64,000 nucleotides of DNA, taken from positions 31,712,293 to 31,776,292 of the forward strand of contig CM035173.1 in the NCBI GenBank assembly GCA_020205615.1, read 5' to 3'. Positions 36,923 to 48,207 of this stretch are shown here, piece after piece; position 1 is the first letter of the stretch; each line of letters opens with the position of its first letter. Position numbers and translations under genes: made by a program. Origin of the DNA: Panax quinquefolius (lineage: Eukaryota; Streptophyta; Magnoliopsida; Apiales; Araliaceae). The notes under the pieces were generated by a model. The model saw nothing but the letters and a program-made list of their open reading frames with translations. It was not told where the DNA came from and did not search any database.

Positions 36923-37591
36923 TTCAAACTCTCATGCATATCCACTGAAAGAAAGAGCCTACAAGCCACTGCAATGAGGGTTTGTTCTGAGATCTTAATA
37001 CCATAGTTAAACATTCTTGCCAACAGGGACATCGAGCAGAAAGCTCCAAGGCGCGTATGCAGAGCTATGTGAACACCGTTGTCACAGAAGCTGGATTAAC
37101 ATCGTGACAATGGCATTCTGGAAACCTAAGGGATATATACACACAGACACATACATACTACTATCAAAATATATAACTAACAAGTTCTCTATCATTTTCG
37201 AAGATGTACAATGTAGACGTTGGGCATTTTTGTGCTAGGGTGGACTCTTGTATGGCTCACTGTGATTAATGAATTTCTTATTAGTACCATAAAGAAAAAA
37301 CAAAAACAACAAACAGGAAGTTGCAGAAGGTTGCCAGTAAAAGTAAACAAAAATATGAAATGTAAAATTAAGTAAGCATGCCAATGCGAAGAACCAAATA
37401 TGACTCATGGAGTCATGGTCCTTGAGAAAGTAAAAATGTGACCACTTTAACAGGTGCAACGACATATCTCTGCTTTTCTTCGAACTACAGACAAGAATTT
37501 AATGCAACAGTACATGATTATATGTAGTTTTTTCCGTATTTAACAAAAATGAATATTCAAACTTTCACGTACATGAAAACGCGCAACATTA
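36923..37591. other. Non-coding stretch, hAT to first minus-strand exon
   Basis: Probably 3' UTR or flank of the minus-strand gene that ends at 37592. A 73-codon plus-strand frame (37017-37238) has no recognisable domain. Confidence 0.4.
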
Positions 37592-40500
37592 TCATTTGGC
37601 AGACAGCATCTGAACAATTCCACCATTCTGCTTGTATGAAGCCATAACTTTCTTCACATATGATGGCATGTGCATCTCAGCTCTGCATTAATCAAAGTTT
37701 AAGATATTAAAAATAACTCGCAGCCCACTGTAAATATAAGAATTTGTTTATCCTACCTTTCTTTTGTTAACGCAGCAGCAGCATAAGTAAGGAAATAACA
37801 GAACAATGAATATTTAAAGGAGAAGAACTGGACTTTTTTATTTATCTGTGGTACTTTCATATGACAGCAAAATGACCTTTATATAGGCATTAGAATCAAG
37901 GATAAGCCTAACAACATGATAAGGCTGATTCAAATTTAAAAACTAAACTGATTCAGATAGAAGGATTTTATTCAAAAAATAACTAACAGCTGAAAATTAG
38001 AAACAGAAAATCTGGTGGAGTTTGCTTAACATCCAACATCTTTTCTCCATGCACAATTTATATACATATAATTCCTGATGGTATCATAATCAAGTGAATA
38101 ATTGCCAAATTCTAGATTCTTCGGGCCAATCTAAGGAAAAAAGTTCATATTGTGAACTGAAAGAGAGAAAATTTTCTTATTTCACAAAGGTTTATGCAGA
38201 CTCTTCTTATAGAAGAGAATACAAGCACAAAATCAGCCTAATCAGTTAAAATAGGAAACATAACTAACTGGCCTAACTACTTATTTACAGCAATGTCAAT
38301 CACCTAATTACAGCTAATATTCATAGCTATCACCTAATTACAACCAACATTTACAGCTAATATATCTCCTAATATCCAGAAGTAATATAGCCAATCTTTT
38401 TTCAACACTCCCCCTCAAGCTGATTTGAAGATATCATCCATACCTAGCTTGCCAATTAACTTGTCAAGCTGTCTTGTAGGAAGTCCCTTTATAAGCACAT
38501 TTGCAACTTGTTCAGTAGTAGGAACGTATGGCATGCAGATAATTTCCATTTTCAATTTTTTCCTTGATAAAGTGTTTGTCAACCTCCACGGGTTTTGTTC
38601 TGTCATAAAGCACTAGATTGTGAGCAATTGAAATAGCAGCTTTATTATCACAATATACCTTCACGGGCACATGCTTAGGTATCTTCAATTCTTTGAATAG
38701 TCTCTTAATCCACAACACCTCACAAATACCATGTGCAATTGATCTGAACTCAGCTTCTGCACTGCTTCTTGCTACCACATTCTGCTTCTTACTCCTGCAG
38801 GAGACAAGATTATCTCCGACAAACGTGCAGTAGCCAGAAGTTGACCATCTATCAACAGTACTTTCAACCCAATCAGCATCAGTGCTTGCAACTGCCCACG
38901 ATTTTTGAACAACAGACCTCTTTCAGGGGTGCCTTTTAAGTATCTAAGAATTTTATTGACTGCATCAAAGTGTTCTTGTCCAGGTGCATGCATAAACTGA
39001 CTGACCATACTAACCTCAAATGCTATATCTGGTCGTGTATATGACAATTAAATTAGTCTTCCAACAAGTCTTTGATATTGCACTTTATTGAGAACATCTT
39101 CTGCTCTAGAAGGTTGTAGTTTCAGATTGGGTTCAATATGCGTCTCAGCTGGTTTACATCCAAGTAGACCTGTCTCATTAGTAAATCAAGAACGTATTTT
39201 CGTTGATTCACAAATATACCTTCTTTGGATCTAGCAAACTCCATGCCAAGAAAGTATTTTAAAGCGCCCAAATCATTGATTTCAAAGTTAATTGCAAGTC
39301 TTCTTTTTAGTCTCTTCAATTCTTCATCATCATCACCTGTCAAGACTGTTATTTCCCAAAGGCACATGTAGATCTAGAAGGGGCGTTGAATAGATCTTTT
39401 AAAAATTCTTTTTATCTGATTATTAATAAACTTATTTAAATAAGCACAACGGAATATGTTCTTTTGAAAAACCCCTTAGAGATCTAAATCAAATGATGGT
39501 TTTGGATTTAAGCAATGAAGAATAATCAGGGAAATTGAAACAACAAGAACAGTAAGTAAAGACACAGGCAACTTTTAAGTGGTTCAGAAACTAAATTGCT
39601 CCTAATCCACTCTTCTACTCCTTGAGTAGGAATCCACTAGAATTTAGTCACACAGACAAAGAAACTTTGCCCTCTTCAAGCACAACAAACTTGGATATTT
39701 AGTCACAACTGACAAGGACACTATTGCCCTCTTCAAGCTCAGCAGACTTGGATATTTAGTCACAACTGACAAGGACACTATTGCCCTCTTCAAGCCCAGC
39801 AGAGTTGGATATTTAGTCACTGTTGACTAGGACACTATTGCCCTCAGATGCTTTGATGATTGCTTGTTGAGAGGTGCTGCTAAGTTGGCGTTAAGCTTTT
39901 CTTCTCAGATACTCAACAGCTCGAACTTTGAATATTGGATCGTTGTGTTCGTTCTTTTTCTTTTTGGCAGAGTTTTTGGCTTTTTGATCATTAAGTTCCG
40001 TATTTACAAAGTTGGATCCTTGTAGCCTTTTATACTCTGCTGAAAAAACTTCCCGTTGCAATATGCCCGTTGTAGCATTAAATGCTCTCTTGTATTCGGA
40101 AGCTTGATGTTAACATTTTTGAACCTTGGAGACAGTTCCTTTTTTGTGCATGTCATATCAGTCTGCTTTTTCACCTAACACCCTTGACATGTCACTGTCC
40201 AACAGGTAGCTGGTAGACACATGCTCTCTAATCTTTGATTTTCGCCAAGAATATTTTGAGATTGCATTGAGACTTTCAACTTGCAACGTTCCGAAATCAG
40301 TTTGTCAGACCTAACTATTCTACGATTGAGTTTGTTTCAACGATCGTTTAGCTGGCTGAGAGGATCAATTGTTCATTCAACGATCTGAAGTGATTTTACG
40401 AAACAGTGAGTTTTAATTACTCTCGATAGTTCAAATGATCCTCTTGATGTATGTGTGACTTTTGTGCTCCGCAATCGTTCCTCAATTCCTCGTGTTCCTC

Positions 40501-43500
40501 AAATAGCTCTTTTAAGGTAACCTTACGATCCTATTAGCTATACATCATTCTTTCAAGAACTTTCTTTGGTACAAAGATCAACATCTAACATTATTTGATC
40601 TTTAAAATTCTAAGTCCTTGTACAATATATCAATTCTTTATAAAGACTTTACAAATCATACTGGTACAAATATACATTAAGCTCATTCATCATCAAATTA
40701 ATCATGTAAATTCTAACAAAGACTATATCATCCACATAAACAATTAAAATTGCTACATTGCCATTTTTACCATGTTTGTAGAACATGGTATGATCAACTT
40801 CAAATTATATAAATGTCGATTTGTAATATTTAGATTCTTAAATTTTGTTTAGCTTCTTAAGTTTTAATATTGCAATTCTTAAAATTTTAAATTCTTCACA
40901 AAATTAAAACTAATACGTTAAAGATTGAGTTTATCTTGACTAATTTTGAAAATTACACAAATAAAAATAATTTCATAATTCAAAGGTCTCCTCAATTCCG
41001 TAAGTCTGGGTAAACCCTTTTGCTACAAGTCTCGTCTTATACCTATCTATGCTTCCATCAACTTTCAATTACTACTTTAAGTGCAATTACTAAAGACCCA
41101 CTTGCAGTAAGATAAAACTTAAAATTGTCTTTTTCTCTAGAAAATCTCCCCGCCCAACTCCCAAGTACCACTTTTTTTTAAAAAGCACTTCTGTCTTTTT
41201 CTCTCTCCACTCCCTACCACTAATTTCCAATTCCAATTCGGATCATAAACAGCTTCCTGAATGTTTCTCGGGACAAAAAGTGTGAAATTTTTGAAGTAAA
41301 TGCCCTATGTTTATGCGAGTGTTTTTCATAAAATAGATAGTTGGCAATAGGATATTTGGGATTTTTGGTGCAAGTTCGAGCTCAGCTATAGGGACGTCAA
41401 GATCTCTTGAATAGGAGAAATAATAGAAGGAAAAGAACTATATGTGATATATCGAGATCCAGTTCCTGAAGGTTGAGATTGATCATTTCCAAGATGAATA
41501 GGCTGGCTTTTACCTTGTTTGTGAAACCTTCTCTAGAAATTAACCTGAGACTCATCATTGTTAGGTTTGTTTGTGGCAGGTTGTAGCGATTCTCCCCTGT
41601 TTCAGATGCAGTCATTATAGTGTTCCTAACTTTGTTTTTTGGGAATAACAGTATGGTAAGACGTATAAGGTGTGTGTAAAATCACATTAGGTAAAGGAGT
41701 TGGAGATAAATCCCAAAAATTGTCTTCCACCACCTTATTCTCCCCTGAAGAGAATTTTTTTCATAATAGGGTTTAGTTTCAAAAAAGGAGACATCCTTAT
41801 TCACATAAATTTTTCGTGTGGATTAAAACACATTTTTCAGCCCGAGGATCAAGTATTGACCGGGTATTGTTAGGTATACGAATAAAAACAGTGCACCCAA
41901 AAATCTTTAGAGGTAAATCCGAGTAAAGTCTTGAGAAGGGATTTTTTTTAAAAACATTTTAATGGTTGTGCTATATTTTAAAACATGTGCTGTTAATCAA
42001 ATAACATGTTAAAACAACTTCTCCCCAAAGATATTTTGGAACATTCATATAAAACATAATAACACGAGCCACTTCAAGCAAATGTTTATTTTTTCGTTCA
42101 GCAATTCCATTTTGTTGAGGAGTATCCACACAAGTAGATTGGTGATGAATCCCATGTTCCTTCAAAAAACTTCCCAATATTTTAGTAAAATACTCGGTTC
42201 CATTTATCAGTATGTAAGATGCCGATTTTTGTTTGAAACTGAGTTTCAATCATAGTATAAAAATCTTAAAATGTTTTTCAACTCAGATTTTTCATGCATC
42301 AAAAAACCCCAACATAAACGGGTATGATCATCTATAAATGTAACAAACCATTTTTTTCTAGAGATAGTAGTAAGTCTTGAACGTCCCCAAACATCACTAT
42401 GTATTAAATAAAATAGTTTTAAAGCAGTGTACGATTTTGGTAAATAAGTAGTACGATGACTCTTAGATAAGATACAACTTTCACAATAAAATGATGAACA
42501 ATTCAACCCTTTAAATAAAGCCAAGATATGGAAAACTAGGATGCCTTAGCCTCAAATGCCAAAACATTACTTGTTCATAAACAGAATTTGAACTAACACT
42601 ACTAAAGCCTTGAGCCTTTTTATTAACGGAGAAAGCATCATCAAAATAGTAAAGTTCATCTATTATCTTAGCACTGCCAATCTTCTAACCAGAGTTCTGG
42701 TCCTGAAATTCACAGTGAGAATCACATAAAATTACATGACAATTAGATTCTTTAGATAGTTTACTGACAGACAAAAGGTTAGCTAGTTTAGGAACATGAA
42801 GAACAGAATTAAGATTTATGTTCTCAGATAATTTTATCAAAACCTTTTCCGGCAATAGGTGAGAAACTACCATTTGCAATTCTAATTTGTTCAAGTCCAG
42901 AAGATATTTGAAAGACTTGTCATGTGATCAGAGCAGAATTTAAGTAACAAGAAAGGGAATTAAGTGCACTACCTGTTTGTGCAAGAGAAACACTAGGAAT
43001 ACCAGGTTTTGAATTGGATTTCAGCAGTTTTAGGAGGTGATCCATTTGTTCTTTGCTGAATGGACTTGTCTCCGCTTCATTTGCAGTGGGAATTGAGTGG
43101 TCGTCTCTGTCCCCAGATTTGCTGCTTCTCCAATTTGCTGGTTTTCCATGAATTTTTCAGCAAGTCTCTCTCGTGTGGCACGATTTATTACAGTAGTCAC
43201 ACTAGACCAGCGACTTCTCTTCAGGTTTCTGTTGAAAGTTGGTTGCTTTATTAGCAGTAGCTTCCGGCAGCAGTGCCAGTAAGGGCAAAACCTTCAACAG
43301 GCCCACCTGTATTCCTTTTTCCCAACCTCACGTGTCTACGATTCTCTTCTCTTCGAACCTCGTCAAACACCTTGCCAATTGGAGGCAGTGAACTTTTGCT
43401 ATTCTATTGATCCGTCCTCGAACTTCATCAAATTCCACATTGAGTCCAACAAGAAATTTGTAAATACGATGAGCCTCAGTAATCTTTTTGTTGTGACTAG

Positions 43501-45877
43501 CATCTTCAGAAGATTTCCACTCATAATCATTGAACAAATCCAAGTGTTGCCATAGACGCTTCAAGGAATTGAAATACTTGATGACGAAGTCTTCTCCTTG
43601 TCGAATCTCACCAAGTTTTATAGTTAATTCATAGACTTGAGACTGATTTCCCAAATCAGAGTACATCTCTGATTCAGGTTATCCCAAAGCTCTTTAGTCA
43701 TGGAATAGCACATATAGTTGGAGCTAATTTCCCCTTCCATTGAGTTCACAAGCCAGACCATCACCATCGAGTTTTTTGCATCCCAGGTCGCATATGCAGG
43801 TTCCTCCGATGTCGGCGCTTTCTTATCCCCTGTCAGGTACCTAATTTTTCCTCTTCCTCTGATATATATCCGTACAGACTGGGACCATCATAAAAAATTA
43901 TTGCCATCAAGGAGTATGGTAGTAATCTGAACTGAGTGGGAATCGGTATTGGGTGTTTGATTGAGTTGCAGTATGTGAGATAGAAATAGAGGACTTGTCA
44001 GACATGGCAGCTTAGCGGAAGAAGGAAGAGAAAAAATATGCAGAAACAAATAAATTGATTTTTTTCTCTGAATTTTCTTAGGGAAACTCTGATACCATGT
44101 TAGATTTATAAAATGGGCCCAAAGTCTAGTATATAAAGACATCAAACTCTCTAACTCAAAACTAATTAGCTATGAGAAGAGTTGCCCAAATCATTATATA
44201 TTAAACATATTTTCTCAAGGTATTCAATTTGGGACAACATATATCTCTAACACATACGTTTTTTCAAGTTTACATCATTGCCAAATGTAAAATTAAGAGG
44301 AATCCTTACTACATTTAGTGCAAATGTTATAATGTTACCAATAAACTTTGGGGCAGGCAGGCAGCCCGAGAAGGACACATCCCTGACACAAAAGTATCGG
44401 AAAATTACATTGCAAATTTGCAACAGATTTTGAAAGGTAAGTAGAAAGAATAATTGAATTCAATTTTGTTTATTTAAACAATAAAAGAATGGAACCATTC
44501 GCAGTACTATTTAGTTTCAAAATATGTAGCCATCCATTTTCTGGTCCTGAGCAGTAAAATGGGTGCACGGAATATCACAAATGGTAATTAAGCTTGATCG
44601 AGTTTGGAATATCGAATTTTATTCCTGATTGGAGTAAAAAAAGTTTCCGTTAAAAAGCAGGAAACATTTACCAAAAGTGTTTAAACTTCCAAGGTCACAG
44701 TAAGTGAATTCCTTGGTAATGGACTCATCTAAGACATTTTAGCATTCCTAAGCAAATGAGAACTGCAGGTAATTTCACGCTTAGGTCCTAAGGCACACAT
44801 GAAAGTTATTTTCAGTGAAAGGTTTAAGGAAAAGATCACAACATACCTAACTTAGCCTTATCATCTTCCTTTACAGTTTCCATAACAAATGGACGGGGGT
44901 CAGCCCGCTCACCCTAAAACAGTTTCCATAACAAATGGACGGCGGTCAGCCCGCTCAGCCTAAATAGATGACATATTTTATAAGCTTGATATATTACTAA
45001 GCAAAGTTTAATAGAAAAGTTTATATAGGATAGAGCAAGGGACTTTACTCTACTGATTGTTGGAGTAATCTCCAGAGGTTTTTCACCAGATTCAGCATTT
45101 CTTTCCCACATTCATTTCTGTTAGATTTAGCAAAAAGAGAGGAGGCAAAAATCAAAGTTCTAATATCTCTTTTTATTTACACATAAAGATAAAGATGTAG
45201 ATAAGACACCAAACAGAAGAAGAAAAGTCAAGTTATAGAACAAAATGAGATTTAGTTGGCAAATATTACTTGAGAGTAACATACTGTGGATGTTGTGACA
45301 TGCTGATTCCAGCACACTTTGGGACACCCATATATCCCACCACCAGATCCTAGAACATTCGCAAAATGAAAGATATATTTTGCTTATCTCAATGTAATGG
45401 TCAAAATATCATTTATCTGGCAAAGGAAATATGTAAAGAACTAAAGATAAAGTTTCAACTGAGATTCTTATGAAACTTTTTCAGTCTTTTATTTCTAATA
45501 TATTACAGTTATCAAGTACTTACTAAGATAATTTTTTAGCATTTATTATTTTTAGTATTAATTTTTATTAAATAAAATTTATTTAATCTTTGGCATTTGT
45601 CAAGGAGTGATAAGCTAGATGGACATATAATAACAAAGGCAGAGTGAGACAGATTTGTATATTTCAAATGGATGAATTTGACATACATTCAGATATTGAT
45701 ATGTACCTATAAAATCAGATTATAGCCTAGAGGGAGACTTGACTACAACCAATTGGGAATATACTTTGCTAGTAGGACTTCAAATAATGCACAATTGAAC
45801 TACTCAACCACCGAAAAAGAACTTCTAGCTGTAGTATTTGCCTTGGAAAAATTTAGGTCTTATCTCATTGTGTTACA

Positions 45878-45908
<31 letters not shown>

Positions 45909-47231
45909 ACAATTGCTGCCTACCTACCTAAAGCTTCTCCAAATTCAAATGATGCTCCACTGACCTTAATGCCGCAGGTGAAGAAATTAATCTGATTACA
46001 ATTGTACAAGTCACACAACGGAAAGAATTAAAAACAGAAAATGCCAGATCATAGCATAACATACCTTGCACCTGATACCTGAGAAAAGGAGACATTTGGT
46101 CCCTGATGCCTGGTGTTCATCAAAATGGTAAATCCCTTGATAAGATCTAGTGAAATAAGCAGTAAAAATGTCAACAAGGCATTGTTGTTATCATGTTATC
46201 ATCATAGTAACTACAGAAAACAGAGTTAGAAGGAAAGCACCTACTGCCTTTGGTCAAGAGCCCATGTTGATCACCAAAAAGGACTCATCAATGAATTATG
46301 AATTACCCGACAGAGGTATTATTTTAAAGTCCCTATAAGTTTTTCCTGACCAGAGGACTATGCTAAGATGAAAAAACTAAGATGCTAAATTTTTATTGTT
46401 TTTGGTACCTTTAATTTCATTACAACATTGGGTGAAGGGGGGACTGGGGGAGATGCTAAATATTTGATTGATTGAAAAATATATCTTCTACACACAAAGA
46501 CCAAACTGAAAGAGATTCTCTAGAAACACCATGTTCGAGAGGATCTCAAGCTAGTATGCATGTATGACTGGTGTCATCATATTTATAGAGCGAGTTATAG
46601 TCGCTGCCTGTAAGTGACTCGCGTCATATGTATGAAATTAACTCTTACAGAGTAGCAGTAAGATTTAAATAAACTATAGAACAGTATTAGATAAGTCTAT
46701 TTCCACAGCTTCTTCCCCAATGATATTGATGAAAAATGCAGTTGATCAAACACTATACACAAAAACAAGTTAAGATGAAAATAAGAAAAGGGAAAAAATT
46801 ATCATAACACAACCTGCATTGACTGCCAAAAAATCCAGACAATTCCATAAAACCTAATCCCTCCATCCCAAAAATATAATCTCCATACTAACTTTAAAAA
46901 GTCAATTTGAAATATTTTCAAATCCAAAATTAATATGAATATACTTATTTTTTGTTCGATCAATGATAGTACTATAAACTATATAACAAAGTATTACTAA
47001 TTGTGACATTTACTTTTTACAAAATTTAAATGAATTACGATCAATTTTAATTTGGAAATTCTCACTTCTAAAAACTCAATATTGATAGGGAGTATAATTT
47101 ATCAAAATTGAAGCTCAAGAAAAATAAATTACACAGAATATACACCCAAAGGGGTTATCAATTAAATGGTACGAAAATGAACCTGCAATTTTATCACAAT
47201 TTCACTGTTTACTTTGAGCTCGAGCTTGCAT
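37592..47231 (-). CDS. Putative seven-exon gene of unknown function, TE-filled last intron
   Basis: Minus-strand exons 47213-47231, 46065-46146, 45928-45991, 45285-45349, 45049-45100, 44847-44913 and 37592-37680 all have AG/GT borders, and phases agree across all six junctions, giving 146 codons with TGA. Peptide pieces include [88 protein letters not shown] and [20 protein letters not shown]. The last codon of exon 3 is TAG at the donor (TAG|GTAGG); a C-to-T change from the common CAG|GT would explain it, so this may be a pseudogene. I do not recognise the family. The four downstream exons are better supported than the three upstream ones. Upstream, 47340-47440 contains an AAACGACGGCG motif and CTCTG repeats resembling a plant 5' UTR. 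Confidence 0.4.
38151..38407 (-). mobile_element. Ty1/copia 3' LTR, about 257 bp, minus orientation
   Basis: On the minus strand the LTR starts TGTTGAAAAAAG immediately after the polypurine tract CTTGAGGGGGAG (38408-38419), the classic copia arrangement. It ends near CAGTTCACA at 38151. The left boundary is a best guess from the CA terminus. Confidence 0.55.
39347..40718. mobile_element. Solo LTR inserted in copia RT, perfect 5-bp target duplication
   Basis: The RT reading frame is broken between VYVDD and LTGDDDEE by 1372 bp bounded by TGTT and AACA. The flanks are AAGAC at 39342-39346 and AAGAC at 40719-40723, an exact 5-bp target duplication. There is no internal coding sequence or primer site, so it is a solo LTR left by recombination. 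The minus-strand end TGTTAGAATTTACATG looks like a copia LTR start. Insertion postdates the host element. Confidence 0.85.
39660..39850. repeat. 57-bp tandem repeat inside the solo LTR
   Basis: CCTCTTCAAG recurs at 39671, 39728 and 39785, and the truncated form CCTCAGATG at 39842, giving an exact 57-bp period over just over three units. Each unit contains TTGGATATTTAGTCAC and ACAAGGACACTATTG. Confidence 0.9.
40980..44086 (-). pseudogene. Ty1/copia gag, protease linker, integrase, start of RT; degenerate
   Basis: Minus-strand order from 43940: a gag N-terminal block ([21 protein letters not shown]), the UBN2-type gag core (43328-43666, with [19 protein letters not shown]), the gag-pre-integrase segment ([20 protein letters not shown], 42690-42860) and the integrase HHCC/DDE region (42246-42524: [27 protein letters not shown]; 41971-42249: [13 protein letters not shown]). 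Then comes the linker with LDPRAEKCV (41830), and the RT start [18 protein letters not shown] (40990-41050). Stops and shifts occur between blocks. The order is the standard copia pol. Sequence 40796-40980 separates this from the RT fragment on the left and has no coding match. Confidence 0.78.
44087..44097 (-). other. tRNA-iMet primer binding site
   Basis: TGGTATCAGAG on the minus strand, next to the LTR end TCTAACA, is the plant initiator-methionine primer site used by most copia elements. Confidence 0.85.
44098..44252 (-). mobile_element. Ty1/copia 5' LTR, about 155 bp, minus orientation
   Basis: Minus strand TGTTAGAGATATATG to AAATCTAACA, with matching TGTTAGA/TCTAACA ends, directly preceding the primer binding site. 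It is short for a copia LTR and differs in sequence from the 3' LTR at 38151-38407, so the two ends are from different elements or an unusual hybrid. Confidence 0.6.
44873..44964. repeat. 46-bp tandem duplication over an exon acceptor
   Basis: Two copies (44873-44918 and 44919-44964) of a segment containing AGTTTCCATAACAAATGG and CAGCCCGCTCA differ at two bases. On the minus strand each copy carries a TTTAG acceptor followed by the start of the exon encoding ERADPRPF, so the putative gene has two competing acceptors 46 bases apart. Confidence 0.9.
45747..45869 (+). pseudogene. Ty3/gypsy RNase H fragment
   Basis: A 41-codon stretch reads [21 protein letters not shown] and [16 protein letters not shown], the conserved start of gypsy RNase H (ASR.L...[19 protein letters not shown]). 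It is flanked by non-TE sequence, is followed by a GA repeat, and lies in an intron of the putative minus-strand gene in the opposite direction. No other part of the element is nearby. Confidence 0.8.
45884..45908. repeat. (GA)n microsatellite
   Basis: Twelve GA units directly after the RNase H fragment; on the minus strand a CT tract. Confidence 0.95.
46857..47092. mobile_element. Stowaway-like MITE, 236 bp
   Basis: Left end CCCTCCATCCCAAAAATATAA and right end AATATTGATAGGGAG form Stowaway-type terminal repeats. TA flanks both sides (46855-46856 and 47093-47094), the superfamily's target. It sits in an intron of the putative minus-strand gene. Confidence 0.7.
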
Positions 47232-47239
47232 CTGTAACC

Positions 47240-48200
47240 TGTCAAATTAACGACAAATGGATATAATTACTAGAATTTGTGCAACGTGTATAAAAATTTA
47301 TAGACAATTATATATACATACAAAGAGAGATAGATAATGTGCAGGACGACGAGCAGAGCAGAGCAGAGCTTCGCACTGAAAATGAGCAGTCTCACTTCTA
47401 CGCCGTCGTTTAGAATCGTCAAAAATTATCACTTGTTCAATCTGCTTCTAGATATTTTTTCAAGCCCGGAAAATAATGTTTTTAGAGCTTAGAGCAACAA
47501 GGCTAAAAACTGATGTGTGATTAAAATAAGTGTAAAAGCGTAATTAAATATATATTTTATTTCGCAATATAAATATTATTTTTATATTATAAATCATATT
47601 TTCAGAGAGAATAGGTTATTATGTTTGACAAATAAACTGAAAAAGAGATAAATGTAAACTTGTATTTTTCATTGAAAATAAGTATATGAATATCATTTTT
47701 TTTTTTGAAAACATGACTTTTTAATATTTTCACATAAAAATCATATAGCAACGATTTTTACCGTCGCTATACATCTATAATGACATTTTTTATGTATAAA
47801 TATCAAAAAATCATGTGAAAAAATCAATTTCTAATATTTGGTGCATTAAAAGAGTTACACTTGGTCTAAAACTTTTTTTAATAAAATAAATACAACCTTT
47901 TTAACTTATATATTCAAATATTCTACAAACTATTTCAAATAAGGTACAACAACTCTAATATGCTTGAACTTGAAAATATCAAGGAAAAATACATACATAT
48001 TTCTTAACGGTTCGTTACACTACATTTTAATATTATTCTTGATATTAAAATTTAAATAAGTATACCTTAATTCGTTAACATTTTTATACTTTTTCACTTT
48101 TTGTCCACCGTGCTTTTTTAAATTACAAACATACCCTAAAACGCTTTTATTATGCTATTACTTTGTTAATCTTTTTGGGAAACCAAATTGGGAGGCAAAG
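47240..48200. other. Probable promoter or 5' flank of the minus-strand gene, then spacer
   Basis: 47340-47440 is richer in GC than its surroundings, with GCAGAGCAGAGCAGAGC and CGCCGTCGTTT. Read on the minus strand this looks like a plant 5' UTR or core promoter. 47450-48200 is AT-rich, with no gene seen. Confidence 0.4.
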
Positions 48201-48207
48201 CTAATGA

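Larger units (their letters stand above)
38415..40795 (-). pseudogene. Ty1/copia reverse transcriptase to RNase H, interrupted
   Basis: Read on the minus strand: [12 protein letters not shown] and VYVDD (the RT catalytic motif, 40724-40795), an interruption, then [77 protein letters not shown] and a C-terminus [10 protein letters not shown] before TGA at 38415. These are the fingers-to-RNase H blocks of copia pol in correct order. The frame shifts at about 38780 and 39050-39120 and is split by a 1.37-kb solo LTR. RT sequence before DHTMFYKH is missing. It lies in the last intron of the putative minus-strand gene, in the same orientation. Confidence 0.8.

Noticed and set aside
37017..37238. 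73-codon plus-strand frame next to the hAT element
   Set aside because: An alternative frame gives a protein-like end (MQSYVNTVVTEAGLTS), but there is no acceptor-donor context or homologue I can name, and the region fits 3' flank of the minus-strand gene.
45300..45360. Alternative reading [14 protein letters not shown] of the 45285-45349 exon
   Set aside because: Joining it to the next exon from either acceptor meets an immediate stop; the DLVVGYMG frame is the only one compatible with the following exons.
47386..47500. 36-codon plus-strand frame starting MSSLTSTPSFRIVKN
   Set aside because: It overlaps what reads better as promoter and 5' UTR of the minus-strand gene; no further evidence.
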